Below, piece after piece: positions 15,827 to 24,465 of a stretch of 50,274 nucleotides of DNA (position 1 is the first letter of the stretch; every line of letters starts with the position of its first letter). The notes under the pieces were generated by a model, which saw nothing but the letters and a program-made list of their open reading frames with translations, had not been told where the DNA came from and did no database searches. A program made the translations under genes and the position numbers. Where the stretch lies: the NCBI GenBank assembly GCA_030536615.1, contig JAUNPQ010000008.1:1-50274 (forward strand). The letters are read 5' to 3'. The stretch comes from Bacteroidales bacterium (GTDB taxonomy: Bacteria > Bacteroidota > Bacteroidia > Bacteroidales > Muribaculaceae).

Positions 15827-17488
15827 ATGAGTGAACTGATAAAAGTATATTGCACCAATCTGGAGCGATATGTTGAAGTGGCCGGAGGCACAACCCTTGT
15901 GGAGATTGCGCGGATGGTGGAGGATGATCTGGGCTTCAAACCCATCTGCGCACACGTCAACAACAAGACCGAGGCTCTTGCCTATCCCGTCTATGCGCCC
16001 AAGGACGTCGAATTCCTGAACCGGCGTGCGCCATCGGGTGAACGCGCGTATGTGCGTTCACTGTGCATGATGCTATACAGCGCTGTCAGCCGGCTTTATC
16101 CGGGACGTAAACTGCGGATAGAACACTCCGTGTCAAGGGGATATTTCTGCCGTCTGGAAGGTCCGGGCGGAATTGACACCGGAGCTATTACCGCCGAAAT
16201 GCGTGCCCTGAACGCTGCTGACATTCCCTTTGAGCGTCATGAAGGACGCACCGAGGAGGTTGCGGAGATTTTCAGACGGCAGGGACTGGATGACAAAGTT
16301 CTGCTTCTGCACACGGTCCATGAGCCATACACTGTGTACTACACATTAGGAGACCTTGCCGACAGTTATTACGGATGTCTGGCACCGTCAACAGGACATA
16401 TAGACGTGTTTGCCCTCACCCCTTATGAGGACGGCATGCTTCTGCGCGCTTTTGACACCGAAAATCCGGAGATGCCCCCCATCCCGGTGCCGCAGGCCAA
16501 GATGTTCAACGCGTTCACGGCCTATCAGTCGTTCAACCGCATTGTGGGTGTGAGCAACGTAGGTGAGCTCAATGAAGAAGTTGACCGGGGTAATACCTCA
16601 CAGCTGATAAATGTGGCTGAGGCGCTCCACAACAAATATATAGCCGCCATAGCCGATGAGATCACCCGGCGCTACCATGAGGACGGCGTGCGGGTTATCC
16701 TTGTGGCCGGTCCATCGTCATCGGGCAAGACAACAACCACAAAACGACTGGCCATACAGCTGATGACCAATCTGTTGCGGCCGGTGATGATTTCTCTTGA
16801 CAATTACTTTGTGAACCGTGAGTTCACCCCCCGCGATGCCGACGGCGATTATGACTTCGAGAGCCTGTATGCGCTTGACCTTGCCAAGTTCAACGAGGAT
16901 CTGACAGACATACTGGCCGGCAAGGAGGTTGAGCTTCCCACTTATTCATTTGAGCTTGGCAAGAGACTGTATACCGGCGAGAAAGTGCGTCTCGGAGCGG
17001 GCGATGTGCTCCTCATGGAAGGCATACACGGACTTAATCCCGAACTGACGGTTTCTATCCCCGAGAATGTAAAGTTCCGGATATATGTGTCAGCTCTGAC
17101 CACCCTCTCAATTGATGACCACAACTGGGTCCCGACAACGGACAACAGACTGCTGAGGCGCATTGTACGCGACTATAAATACCGCGGGACATCAGCGGCC
17201 GAGACACTGCGCCGTTGGCCGAGTGTGCGCCGCGGCGAGGAACGGTGGATTTTCCCCTATCAGGAAAATGCGGATGCCACATTCAACTCGAGTCTGATTT
17301 TTGAGCTTGGCGTGATGCGTGACTATGCGGACAAGGTGCTCCGTGATGTGCACAGCGATGAGCCGGAGTATGCCGCCGCATACCGGTTGCGCAAGTTCAT
17401 GAGCTATTTCCGGCCTATACCGATGGAGGTAATTCCACCCACATCGCTTCTGCGTGAGTTCCTTGGCGGAAGCTCTTTCCATTACTAA
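15827..17488 (+). CDS. Nucleoside (uridine-type) kinase with N-terminal TGS-like domain
   Basis: The protein has 553 residues. Residues 1-60 look like a TGS domain (VYCTNLERYVEVAGGTTL), about 60-250 resemble the threonyl-tRNA synthetase second additional domain, and the C-terminal half is a phosphoribulokinase/uridine kinase domain with Walker A GPSSSGKTTTTKRL near residue 293-306. ISLDNYFVNREF matches the uridine-kinase DxFY-type region. This fusion is common in Bacteroidetes and is annotated as nucleoside kinase; it probably makes UMP/CMP from nucleosides with ATP or GTP. The role of the tRNA-synthetase-like part is unknown. Confidence 0.88.
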   Translation: MSELIKVYCTNLERYVEVAGGTTLVEIARMVEDDLGFKPICAHVNNKTEALAYPVYAPKDVEFLNRRAPSGERAYVRSLCMMLYSAVSRLYPGRKLRIEHSVSRGYFCRLEGPGGIDTGAITAEMRALNAADIPFERHEGRTEEVAEIFRRQGLDDKVLLLHTVHEPYTVYYTLGDLADSYYGCLAPSTGHIDVFALTPYEDGMLLRAFDTENPEMPPIPVPQAKMFNAFTAYQSFNRIVGVSNVGELNEEVDRGNTSQLINVAEALHNKYIAAIADEITRRYHEDGVRVILVAGPSSSGKTTTTKRLAIQLMTNLLRPVMISLDNYFVNREFTPRDADGDYDFESLYALDLAKFNEDLTDILAGKEVELPTYSFELGKRLYTGEKVRLGAGDVLLMEGIHGLNPELTVSIPENVKFRIYVSALTTLSIDDHNWVPTTDNRLLRRIVRDYKYRGTSAAETLRRWPSVRRGEERWIFPYQENADATFNSSLIFELGVMRDYADKVLRDVHSDEPEYAAAYRLRKFMSYFRPIPMEVIPPTSLLREFLGGSSFHY

Positions 17489-17505
17489 TAATACACATAT
17501 AGATA

Positions 17506-18408
17506 ATGAGGATTAAACAATTTCTTATCGCGGCAGGCCTGTGTGCGGCGATGACAGTTTGCGGTCAGACTGCCCTCGGCGCGGATAGAGGTCTTACAGC
17601 CGATTCACTATACAGACTCATCATTAATGATGGCCGATTTGTAAGCGATGTACGGCCCATACCTGCGGAAAACGCAGGGCTTGAAAAGCTTTTTGCGGAG
17701 TATGCTGAAACTGTCCGTCCGGCAGTGAAAGAGCAAGGGCATATAGCCGCGGTGAACCTTGCCGTGCAAGACCTGCATGCTCTGTGTGACTCGCTGTCAC
17801 GCACCACGTTGGAAATGATGGCGTCTGAATTTGTGAGACTGGAGGCCGACAATGTCAGACAATGCGCCTTGATGGAACAATGTCTGGGACTGGCAGAAAA
17901 GGCAGGCCGTCGGGAGCAAATGGAGATATTTTTCAGAGAGCAATATGTGCCGTTGCAAAGCATCCTGCGTGGCATTGGCAACGCCATGACAGAAATGGAA
18001 TATTGGGGCGGAACCCTTATGCCTGTCGCATCAACCATAAGTGAGGACAATGTGATTGGTATTTTTAGCGAACTTCTTGAGGATGTGCTGACAGGGTCAT
18101 ACGGCGTTGCGGGCACCACAGTTACCGGCCCTGAAACAGTTGCCGTCCAGGCTGCACTCATAACGCAGACCATGCGTGATTATAAACCCGAGGAGGAAGG
18201 CAGGATACCATTCTCCGGATTTGAGGCATCAACAATAACCGATACTGAGAATCTGCCGGCGAAAACAGAGGCGTTCGCAACAGCGTTCAAGGCTGTTTTT
18301 GACGGTCTCTCGGATGATATAAATCCCACGCGCGTGAAGTTGAGTCTGAATGCCTTTTATGTGAAATCAGGTGAATATCTCAAAGGATTAGACCAAAATA
18401 TCAACTGA
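17506..18408 (+). CDS. Secreted protein of unknown function
   Basis: I do not recognise a family. The 300-residue protein has a signal peptide (about 1-25, MRIKQFLIAAGLCAAMTVCG...ALGA). The mature part is mostly helical, with charged heptad-like stretches between about 65 and 160, and ends in YLKGLDQNIN. There is no lipobox and no membrane segment after the signal. It lies 18 bp after the nucleoside kinase and 30 bp before another secreted protein; both mature proteins carry a PIPA(E/D) segment near the N-terminus (RPIPAENAG here). Probably periplasmic. Confidence 0.7.
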   Translation: MRIKQFLIAAGLCAAMTVCGQTALGADRGLTADSLYRLIINDGRFVSDVRPIPAENAGLEKLFAEYAETVRPAVKEQGHIAAVNLAVQDLHALCDSLSRTTLEMMASEFVRLEADNVRQCALMEQCLGLAEKAGRREQMEIFFREQYVPLQSILRGIGNAMTEMEYWGGTLMPVASTISEDNVIGIFSELLEDVLTGSYGVAGTTVTGPETVAVQAALITQTMRDYKPEEEGRIPFSGFEASTITDTENLPAKTEAFATAFKAVFDGLSDDINPTRVKLSLNAFYVKSGEYLKGLDQNIN

Positions 18409-18437
18409 TCAACATAATTTCTAAAAGATACTCTAAA

Positions 18438-19655
18438 ATGAAAAAAATAAATACACTTTTGACCACGGCGCTGACATTGTGCGGTGTCTTGACAGCAATG
18501 GGTCAGGAATTCAAGCCTATCCCTGCCGACGAAGCTCTGAAACACGTGGTTTTCGACCCAAAACAAATATGGATTGACATAGCACCGCCTGAAGATACAG
18601 ACGAAAACGGAGATAACGAAGTATGGGAGAACTGGAACTGGGGTGCTCCGATGAAACTGGGCAAAGCCATAGATGGGCGCGACGTGAAGATGGGTTTTGA
18701 CCGGGGCCAGAAGTTCCGCTATGTGACAGTTGGAGATGAGGTTGTGCTTGCCTCCCCGGGTCTCATGGTGCTTGAGGCGGATACCCTGAAAGGGGCCGTC
18801 ACATTTGAGTGCCGCGCAAAGAGCAAGACATTTGACACCCGCTCAAAAAACTTTGTAGCGGACCTCAAGGCGTTCATCGCACCTCCCAAAGGGCTGATGC
18901 AGACAGGCTATGCCATAGCAGCAATTGACAGCGCAATGACCGGATATACCTACAACCGTGTGGCATACCTCCGTGATGTTCCGGACACACCCGACGCGAA
19001 ACCCCTTTACGATGCGGGAATCCCCGAAATAATAGACCTGCCGGGATTCTTGTCTTTTAATGATTTTCTGACACATAAAATTCCTGATGGCTGGAATTTT
19101 CTTGACCCGACCATTGTGAAGTCACCGATTCTGGGTGCGGATAATCTCATCAATGACAACATCCTTGATACAGAAGGTGGAATTGTGACCATACAGCGTA
19201 TCATACACAGCAGCTATTGTGCAGGCGGGGGCAGCAGCTCCACAACGTGCTACTATAATATAGACACAGCCAAAGAAAGGACTCTCACAGCCGCGGACCT
19301 GCTGAAAAATCCGGAAAGTCCCAAAGCAAAGGAAGCATATATGCATGCCGTATACAGCGCGTTGCTGGATAAAGAGATTGTGTCTGAAACAGATAATCCC
19401 GACGCATGGGCCGAGACCCTTCTGACTCTCATAGCAGAGGGCTATGAAGGCTTGGATTTTCCTCAGAAAGATTCATACTCCACCGACGATATAAAATTGC
19501 CTGCCATGGCTGTTCTGCCGGGGGGACATGTGGCAATGCGCATGATACTGTCCTCATTCACGCAGTTTGGTGAAGACGGTGACGAATATGTGCTCATTCC
19601 GGTCAAAGAACTTGAAGGAGAGCTGACCGAGACAGCTTTGCGGCTGGCACAGTGA
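18438..19655 (+). CDS. Secreted protein with weak DUF3298/RsiV-like C-terminal domain
   Basis: The 405-residue protein has a signal peptide (about 1-22, MKKINTLLTTALTLCGVLTA). The mature N-terminus EFKPIPADEALKHVVFDPKQ resembles the upstream neighbour's. The C-terminal half (from about 255) has the order seen in DUF3298/RsiV-type domains: a Ser/Gly-rich CAGGGSSSTTCYYNID strand, then KERTLTAADLLKN, and at the end LPGGHVAMRMILSS followed by EYVLIPVKELEGEL. This is similarity by eye and could be wrong. Two cysteines near 260-270 may form a disulfide. The gene ends before a separate promoter for argS. Function unknown. Confidence 0.6.
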   Translation: MKKINTLLTTALTLCGVLTAMGQEFKPIPADEALKHVVFDPKQIWIDIAPPEDTDENGDNEVWENWNWGAPMKLGKAIDGRDVKMGFDRGQKFRYVTVGDEVVLASPGLMVLEADTLKGAVTFECRAKSKTFDTRSKNFVADLKAFIAPPKGLMQTGYAIAAIDSAMTGYTYNRVAYLRDVPDTPDAKPLYDAGIPEIIDLPGFLSFNDFLTHKIPDGWNFLDPTIVKSPILGADNLINDNILDTEGGIVTIQRIIHSSYCAGGGSSSTTCYYNIDTAKERTLTAADLLKNPESPKAKEAYMHAVYSALLDKEIVSETDNPDAWAETLLTLIAEGYEGLDFPQKDSYSTDDIKLPAMAVLPGGHVAMRMILSSFTQFGEDGDEYVLIPVKELEGELTETALRLAQ

Positions 19656-19674
19656 CCGCGCATACGGGGCGGTT

Positions 19675-19706
19675 TTTGGCAGAAAACGTAAAAATAGCTA
19701 TATTTG
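19675..19706 (+). promoter_or_regulatory. Bacteroidetes promoter of argS
   Basis: TTTG (19675-19678), a 20-bp spacer and TATATTTG (19699-19706) match the Bacteroidetes primary sigma consensus. It lies 30 bp before the argS ATG, giving a leader of about 20-25 nt. Confidence 0.85.
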
Positions 19707-19735
19707 CAGTCTGTGTAATCATATAATTTATAACG

Positions 19736-21523
19736 ATGTCTATTGAACAGATCATACAGCAGGGAGTGAGTGCTGCCGTAAAAGAACTCTATGGCGTTGA
19801 GACAGCCCCTGAGGCTATTGTCCCGCAGGCTACCCGCAAGGAGTTTGAGGGAAATCTGACGGTTGTTGTCTTTCCGTGGGTAAAAGCTGCCCGCAAAAGC
19901 CCCGAGGCCGTAGCCGCCGAGATCGGTGCATGGCTTGTGGAGCATACAGAGGCCGTGAAAAGCACGAACGCTGTCAAAGGCTTTCTGAACATAGTCATAG
20001 AGCCTACATACTGGAATACAGTGCTGAAGAATATCGCCGCCACAGAGCATTACGGTCTTACAGAGGCCACCGGTGACTCTCCCCTTGTGATGGTGGAATA
20101 TTCATCGCCCAACACCAACAAGCCCCTGCATCTGGGACATGTGCGCAACAATCTGCTCGGCTACAGTCTGGCTGAGATTCTGAAAGCGTGCGGCAACCGT
20201 GTTGTCAAGACAAACATAGTGAATGACCGCGGTATCCACATCTGCAAGTCCATGTTGGCATGGCAGAAATGGGGCAACGGCATCACCCCTGAACAGGCCG
20301 GAAAGAAAGGTGACCATCTGATTGGCGATTTCTATGTGCTTTTTGACAAGCACTACAAGGAAGAGATTGCTGCCCTGATGACCGCAGGCAAGACCGAGGA
20401 CGAAGCCAAGGCAGAGGCCCCGCTCATTCTCGAGGCGCGTCAGATGCTCAGGAAATGGGAAGCCCATGACCCTGAAGTGCGCAAGCTCTGGAAGATGATG
20501 AATGAGTGGGTATACGCCGGTTTCGATGCCACATACAAGCGTATGGGCGTGGACTTTGACAAGATCTACTACGAGAGCGAGACATATCTGGAAGGCAAGG
20601 AAAAAGTTCTTGAAGGACTTGAGAAAGGGATAATGTACCGCCGTGAGGACGGCTCGGTATGGGCTGACCTGAGGAGCGACGGCCTTGACGAGAAACTTCT
20701 GCTGCGCTCAGACGGCACATCTGTCTACATGACCCAGGACATCGGTACTGCCAAACTGCGCTACCGCGACTACCCGATTGACAAGATGGTGTATGTTGTG
20801 GGCAACGAACAGAACTACCATTTCCAGGTGTTGTCACTGTTGCTTGACAAACTTGGCTTTGAATGGGGCAAGGACCTTGTGCATTTCAGCTATGGAATGG
20901 TGGAGTTGCCTGAGGGCAAGATGAAAAGCCGCGAGGGAACGGTGGTTGACGCCGATGACCTGATGGAGGATATGGTTGCCGGAGCACGCGAGGTCGCCGC
21001 CGAAGCCGGACGCCTTGACGGTCTTGATCCTGAGGATGTTGACAACATAGCCGAGGCCGTTGGTCTGGGAGCGCTCAAGTATTTCCTGCTGAAGGTTGAC
21101 CCGCGCAAGAACATGACTTTCAATCCCAAGGAGTCTATTGATTTCAACGGCAACACGGGACCGTTCATACAATACACCTATGCCCGGATATGCTCGGCTC
21201 TGCGCAAGAACGAGGAAAGCGGATTCAAGGCCACGGACTTCAGCGGTGCTGTTCCTGATGACAGGGAGATTGCGCTGATACAGCTGCTCGGAGACATGCC
21301 CGGCATCATTGCCGAGGCGGGACGCACCTACTCACCGGCTCTGATAGCCAACTATGCCTATGATCTTGCCAAAGCATACAACGGATTCTATCACGACCAT
21401 CCCATTCTGCGTGAGACGGATGCGGAAAAACGCAGCATGCGTATAGAACTGAGCCGGCAGACAGCGCGTTGTCTAAAGACAGCGACATCCCTGCTGGGCA
21501 TCACAGTGCCGCCGCGCATGTGA
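19736..21523 (+). CDS. argS: Arginyl-tRNA synthetase
   Basis: ArgS attaches arginine to tRNA-Arg in the cytoplasm. The 595-residue class I synthetase has an N-terminal Add-1 domain (1-115, tRNA D-loop recognition; EFEGNLTVVVFPW), the HIGH-type motif HLGH (132-135) after SSPNTNKP, and a KMSKS region in the form GKMKSREGTVVDADDL. The C-terminal all-helical anticodon-binding domain ends with CLKTATSLLGITVPPRM, typical of ArgRS. It has its own promoter. The next gene, BI-1-like, starts 60 bp downstream on the same strand. Confidence 0.97.
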   Translation: MSIEQIIQQGVSAAVKELYGVETAPEAIVPQATRKEFEGNLTVVVFPWVKAARKSPEAVAAEIGAWLVEHTEAVKSTNAVKGFLNIVIEPTYWNTVLKNIAATEHYGLTEATGDSPLVMVEYSSPNTNKPLHLGHVRNNLLGYSLAEILKACGNRVVKTNIVNDRGIHICKSMLAWQKWGNGITPEQAGKKGDHLIGDFYVLFDKHYKEEIAALMTAGKTEDEAKAEAPLILEARQMLRKWEAHDPEVRKLWKMMNEWVYAGFDATYKRMGVDFDKIYYESETYLEGKEKVLEGLEKGIMYRREDGSVWADLRSDGLDEKLLLRSDGTSVYMTQDIGTAKLRYRDYPIDKMVYVVGNEQNYHFQVLSLLLDKLGFEWGKDLVHFSYGMVELPEGKMKSREGTVVDADDLMEDMVAGAREVAAEAGRLDGLDPEDVDNIAEAVGLGALKYFLLKVDPRKNMTFNPKESIDFNGNTGPFIQYTYARICSALRKNEESGFKATDFSGAVPDDREIALIQLLGDMPGIIAEAGRTYSPALIANYAYDLAKAYNGFYHDHPILRETDAEKRSMRIELSRQTARCLKTATSLLGITVPPRM

Positions 21524-21583
21524 TTTACGGCATGGTTTTTGCATGGCTGATAAGTATATAACCATTTAACAACAAGAAAAAAG

Positions 21584-22279
21584 ATGAACAATTTTGTAAA
21601 CAACGTATATGTGCAGAGTGACACCCGCGTGAGCAGTGTCATGAAACGTGTGTACCTGATAATGACATTAGGACTGGTCCTGACCGGTTTTCTGGCATGG
21701 TTCTGCGCCCACAGCCAGGCATATATAGAATTCATAGCCTTGCATTCATGGGCCATGTGGGCCATGGTGATCGCCCAGTTCGCCATTGTTATCGGTGTCA
21801 GCGCAGGCATAAACAAGCTGAGTACGGCAACGGCATTGCTGCTGTTCCTTGTGTTCGCGGCCCTGAACGGATTGTGGCTTGTGCCTGTGTTCTATGCCTA
21901 CTCAAAGGTTGTGATAGCCAAGACATTCTTCATCACTGCCGGTGTTTTCGGCGCCATGAGCGTCTACGGTTTCTGCACCAACCGCGATCTTTCACGCATA
22001 GGGTCATTCCTCGTAATGGCATTGTTCGGACTGATCATTGTGTCATTGGTCAATATTTTTGTACACTCAAGCGGCCTTGACTGGCTCATTTCAATAGCCG
22101 GCGTGCTGATCTTCATAGGACTCACGGCGTGGGACACTCAGCAGATGAAACGCATAGCACAGGTTGCCCCCGATGACAGTCTGGGGCGTCTTGCCGTGCT
22201 TGGCGCACTGAATCTCTATCTTGATTTCATCAACCTGTTCCTTTTCCTGCTCCGCATATTCGGCAACAGCAACGACTGA
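21584..22279 (+). CDS. BI-1/YccA family inner-membrane protein
   Basis: This 231-residue polytopic protein has seven predicted membrane helices between about 22 and 225 (first MKRVYLIMTLGLVLTGFLAW, described by its start). The Bax inhibitor-1 family signature is near the end: ITAWDTQQMKRIA-type sequence (here LTAWDTQQMKRIAQ) followed by ALNLYLDFINLFLFLLRIFG. Relatives YccA and YetJ are linked to FtsH control and calcium leak. A GC-rich hairpin with a short T run begins 47 bp after the stop. A housekeeping-type membrane protein; its cellular role here is unknown. Confidence 0.9.
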   Translation: MNNFVNNVYVQSDTRVSSVMKRVYLIMTLGLVLTGFLAWFCAHSQAYIEFIALHSWAMWAMVIAQFAIVIGVSAGINKLSTATALLLFLVFAALNGLWLVPVFYAYSKVVIAKTFFITAGVFGAMSVYGFCTNRDLSRIGSFLVMALFGLIIVSLVNIFVHSSGLDWLISIAGVLIFIGLTAWDTQQMKRIAQVAPDDSLGRLAVLGALNLYLDFINLFLFLLRIFGNSND

Positions 22280-22325
22280 TCACAAGCCGCACCACCGGAA
22301 ACATATTACAACGTAAACCGATAAA

Positions 22326-22369
22326 GGGACAGGGGTGCCGACAGATGTACCCCTGTCCCATTGTTTTTA
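22326..22369 (+). terminator. Strong hairpin with T run, directly before MATE gene
   Basis: An 11-bp perfect stem GGGACAGGGGT/ACCCCTGTCCC (22326-22336 with 22349-22359) closes a 12-base loop and is followed by ATTGTTTTTA. It looks like a Rho-independent terminator for the BI-1 gene, yet it ends only about 10 bp before the MATE start at 22380, leaving no room for a promoter in between. It could be an attenuator or a translation-control hairpin for the exporter. Confidence 0.75.
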
Positions 22370-22379
22370 TGTGGAAACT

Positions 22380-23732
22380 ATGAAATATGGTCATGAATAC
22401 GTCCGGATCCTGAAACTCGGCATTCCCATTCTGGTGGGGCAGCTGGGATCTGTTGTGACAGGTTTTGTAGACAACATGATGGTGGGACACTACACCACTG
22501 CATCACTTGCCGCGGCATCGTTCTGCAACAATTTCTACAACACGGCCATCCTGGCGTGTCTGGGATTCACCTATGGTATCACACCGCTTGTAGGCGCTCT
22601 GTATGCACGCCGCGACAGCGCGGGCATAGGATCTGTGATGCGAACGGCTCTGCGTGTCAACACCATTTTCTGCGTGGCAGTCACAGCTGTCATGGCCATA
22701 CTTTATTTCTTTCTGGACCGCATGGGGCAGCCCGGCGAACTCCTCCCGCTGATACGTCCCTATTATCTGACATGTCTTGCCGGACTGATACCGCTGACAC
22801 TTTTCAATGTTTTTGCCCAATGGAGTTACGGCATCAACAACACCGCTATGCCCATGTGGATAATCCTCGGAGCGAACGTGCTCAATGTTGCCGGGAACTA
22901 TATGCTCATCTACGGTGCATGGGGAATGCCGGAGTTAGGCCTGACCGGCGCGGGCCTCAGCACCCTGACGGCGCGCGTGGTATGCGCGGTGGCCATAGTC
23001 GGGATATTTGCCTTTGCCGGCCGCAACAGAGAATATCGCAAAGGATATGCCTCAGACCCGGGAAAGGGATGCCCGGCGCCGCGCATATGGCGCACATCGT
23101 TGCCTGTGAGCGTGCAGATGGGATGTGAGACAGCGGCTTTCTCAGGGTCGGCGGTGCTCTGCGGCATACTTGGCACACTCCCGTTGGCGGCATTCCAGGT
23201 CATTGTGGTGATCGGCACCCTGGGCTTCTGCATATACTATGCCATAGGCGCCGCCGTGGCCGTGAGAGTGGCCAATGCCCGTGGTGCCGGCGATATGCGC
23301 GGAATGCGCACGTCGGCATGGGCCGGTTATCATGTGCTGCTTGCCGTGATGTTGCTGTCATCGCTGACTTTCATTTTCGGCGGCCATGCGCTTATAAGCA
23401 TGTTTACGAACGATGCGGCGGTTGTAGGGCTTGCATCCACACTTATTTTCCCGTTGGTGATGTATCAGCTTGGCGATGCCACACAGATCAACTTCGCCAA
23501 CGCCCTGCGTGGCACATCGAACGTGATGCCGATGCTATGGATCGCCGTAGTCAGCTATCTGATAATCGGCCTTCCGTCATCCTATCTGTTGGCTTTCACC
23601 TGCGGTCTTGGCGTTTATGGAATTGTGCTGAGTTTCTCCGTGTCGCTTTTTCTGGCCGGCGCGCTCTATCTGGTCTTTTTCATGCGGACAACACGCCGGC
23701 AAGCCGCGTCGTTTGGTGAAAACCCCGCATAG
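22380..23732 (+). CDS. MATE family multidrug/sodium efflux protein
   Basis: The inner-membrane antiporter is 450 residues long from ATG 22380 (MKYGHEYVRI). An upstream in-frame GTG at 22335 lies inside the hairpin stem and is rejected. Twelve membrane segments can be traced in two similar halves, as in MatE proteins; the first half has GQLGSVVTGFVDNMMVGH and the second LPVSVQMGCETAAFSG, both matching the conserved helix 1 and helix 7 patterns. Such proteins expel cationic drugs or metabolites using a Na+ or H+ gradient. The stop codon is TAG, which shows TAG is a working stop in this genome. Substrate unknown. Confidence 0.9.
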   Translation: MKYGHEYVRILKLGIPILVGQLGSVVTGFVDNMMVGHYTTASLAAASFCNNFYNTAILACLGFTYGITPLVGALYARRDSAGIGSVMRTALRVNTIFCVAVTAVMAILYFFLDRMGQPGELLPLIRPYYLTCLAGLIPLTLFNVFAQWSYGINNTAMPMWIILGANVLNVAGNYMLIYGAWGMPELGLTGAGLSTLTARVVCAVAIVGIFAFAGRNREYRKGYASDPGKGCPAPRIWRTSLPVSVQMGCETAAFSGSAVLCGILGTLPLAAFQVIVVIGTLGFCIYYAIGAAVAVRVANARGAGDMRGMRTSAWAGYHVLLAVMLLSSLTFIFGGHALISMFTNDAAVVGLASTLIFPLVMYQLGDATQINFANALRGTSNVMPMLWIAVVSYLIIGLPSSYLLAFTCGLGVYGIVLSFSVSLFLAGALYLVFFMRTTRRQAASFGENPA

Positions 23733-23781
23733 CACGGAAAAGTAATGCACGGAAAAGACAGCTATATTGACAAATGTTTTG

Positions 23782-23789
23782 TAACTTTG
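23782..23789 (+). promoter_or_regulatory. -7 box before DUF4254 gene
   Basis: TAACTTTG matches TAnnTTTG 46 bp before the start at 23836. No TTTG lies 19-21 bp upstream (a TTG is at 12 bp). It probably drives the long co-directional run to 32557. Confidence 0.55.
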
Positions 23790-23835
23790 TAGTCTGCCAT
23801 AGGGCACATTTGAACAAACAAGAAAAACATAGACC

Positions 23836-24465
23836 ATGACCAAGGACACCAATTCTTTCGCGCAAAAAAGCTATGACATTTTCGCAGCGAGCACAGACGC
23901 CTATCACGTCAGCGACCATGTGGACGCCCCGTGCCCCAATCCATATGCGGAAGGCACGATAGAGAATATACTCTTTGCAAAAAACTGGGTTGATGCCGTG
24001 CAATGGCATCTGGAGGACATAATCCGTGATCCGGAGATTGACCCTGTTGAGGCATTGGCGCTGAAACGGCGCATAGACCGTTCCAACCAGGTGCGCACAG
24101 ACATGGTTGAAGAACTTGACACATATTTCAGGAACCTGTATGCAGACGTGAAAGCCGCTCCGGGAGCTACAATCAACACAGAGAGTCCGGCCTGGGCTCT
24201 GGACCGCCTGAGCATTCTGGCCCTGAAGATATATCATATGCAGGCCGAGGTTGACCGTGCGGATGCCGAGCAGGCACATCGCGGCAAATGCGCCGCCAAG
24301 CTTGCCGTGCTCACAGAACAGCGCACCGATCTGATCACTGCCATCGGTCAGCTTCTTGATGACATCGCCGCAGGCCGCAAGTACATGAAAGTGTACCGGC
24401 AGATGAAGATGTACAACGATCCGGATACCAACCCCGTGCTCTATGCGGCAAAGCCCGGAAAATGA
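23836..24465 (+). CDS. DUF4254 domain protein
   Basis: The 209-residue soluble, mostly helical protein of the DUF4254 family is typical of Bacteroidetes and commonly placed next to a GT9 glycosyltransferase, as here. Recognisable features are NPYAEGTIENILFAKNWVD near the N-terminus and the conserved WALDRLSILALKIYHM stretch (about residue 118-133). No catalytic motif is evident. Its last 23 bp overlap the GT9 gene in another frame, suggesting coupled translation. A role in lipopolysaccharide or glycan synthesis is inferred only from the neighbour; the biochemical function is unknown. Confidence 0.85.
   Translation: MTKDTNSFAQKSYDIFAASTDAYHVSDHVDAPCPNPYAEGTIENILFAKNWVDAVQWHLEDIIRDPEIDPVEALALKRRIDRSNQVRTDMVEELDTYFRNLYADVKAAPGATINTESPAWALDRLSILALKIYHMQAEVDRADAEQAHRGKCAAKLAVLTEQRTDLITAIGQLLDDIAAGRKYMKVYRQMKMYNDPDTNPVLYAAKPGK

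Noticed and set aside
18538-18556. CACGTG palindrome as parS
   Set aside because: The flanks (AAA on the left, GTTTT on the right) do not fit the parS arms; the same holds for CACGTG at about 9738, 37465 and 48748.
22335-22379. Upstream GTG start for the MATE protein
   Set aside because: It lies within the hairpin stem and adds residues unlike MATE N-termini; ATG 22380 fits.
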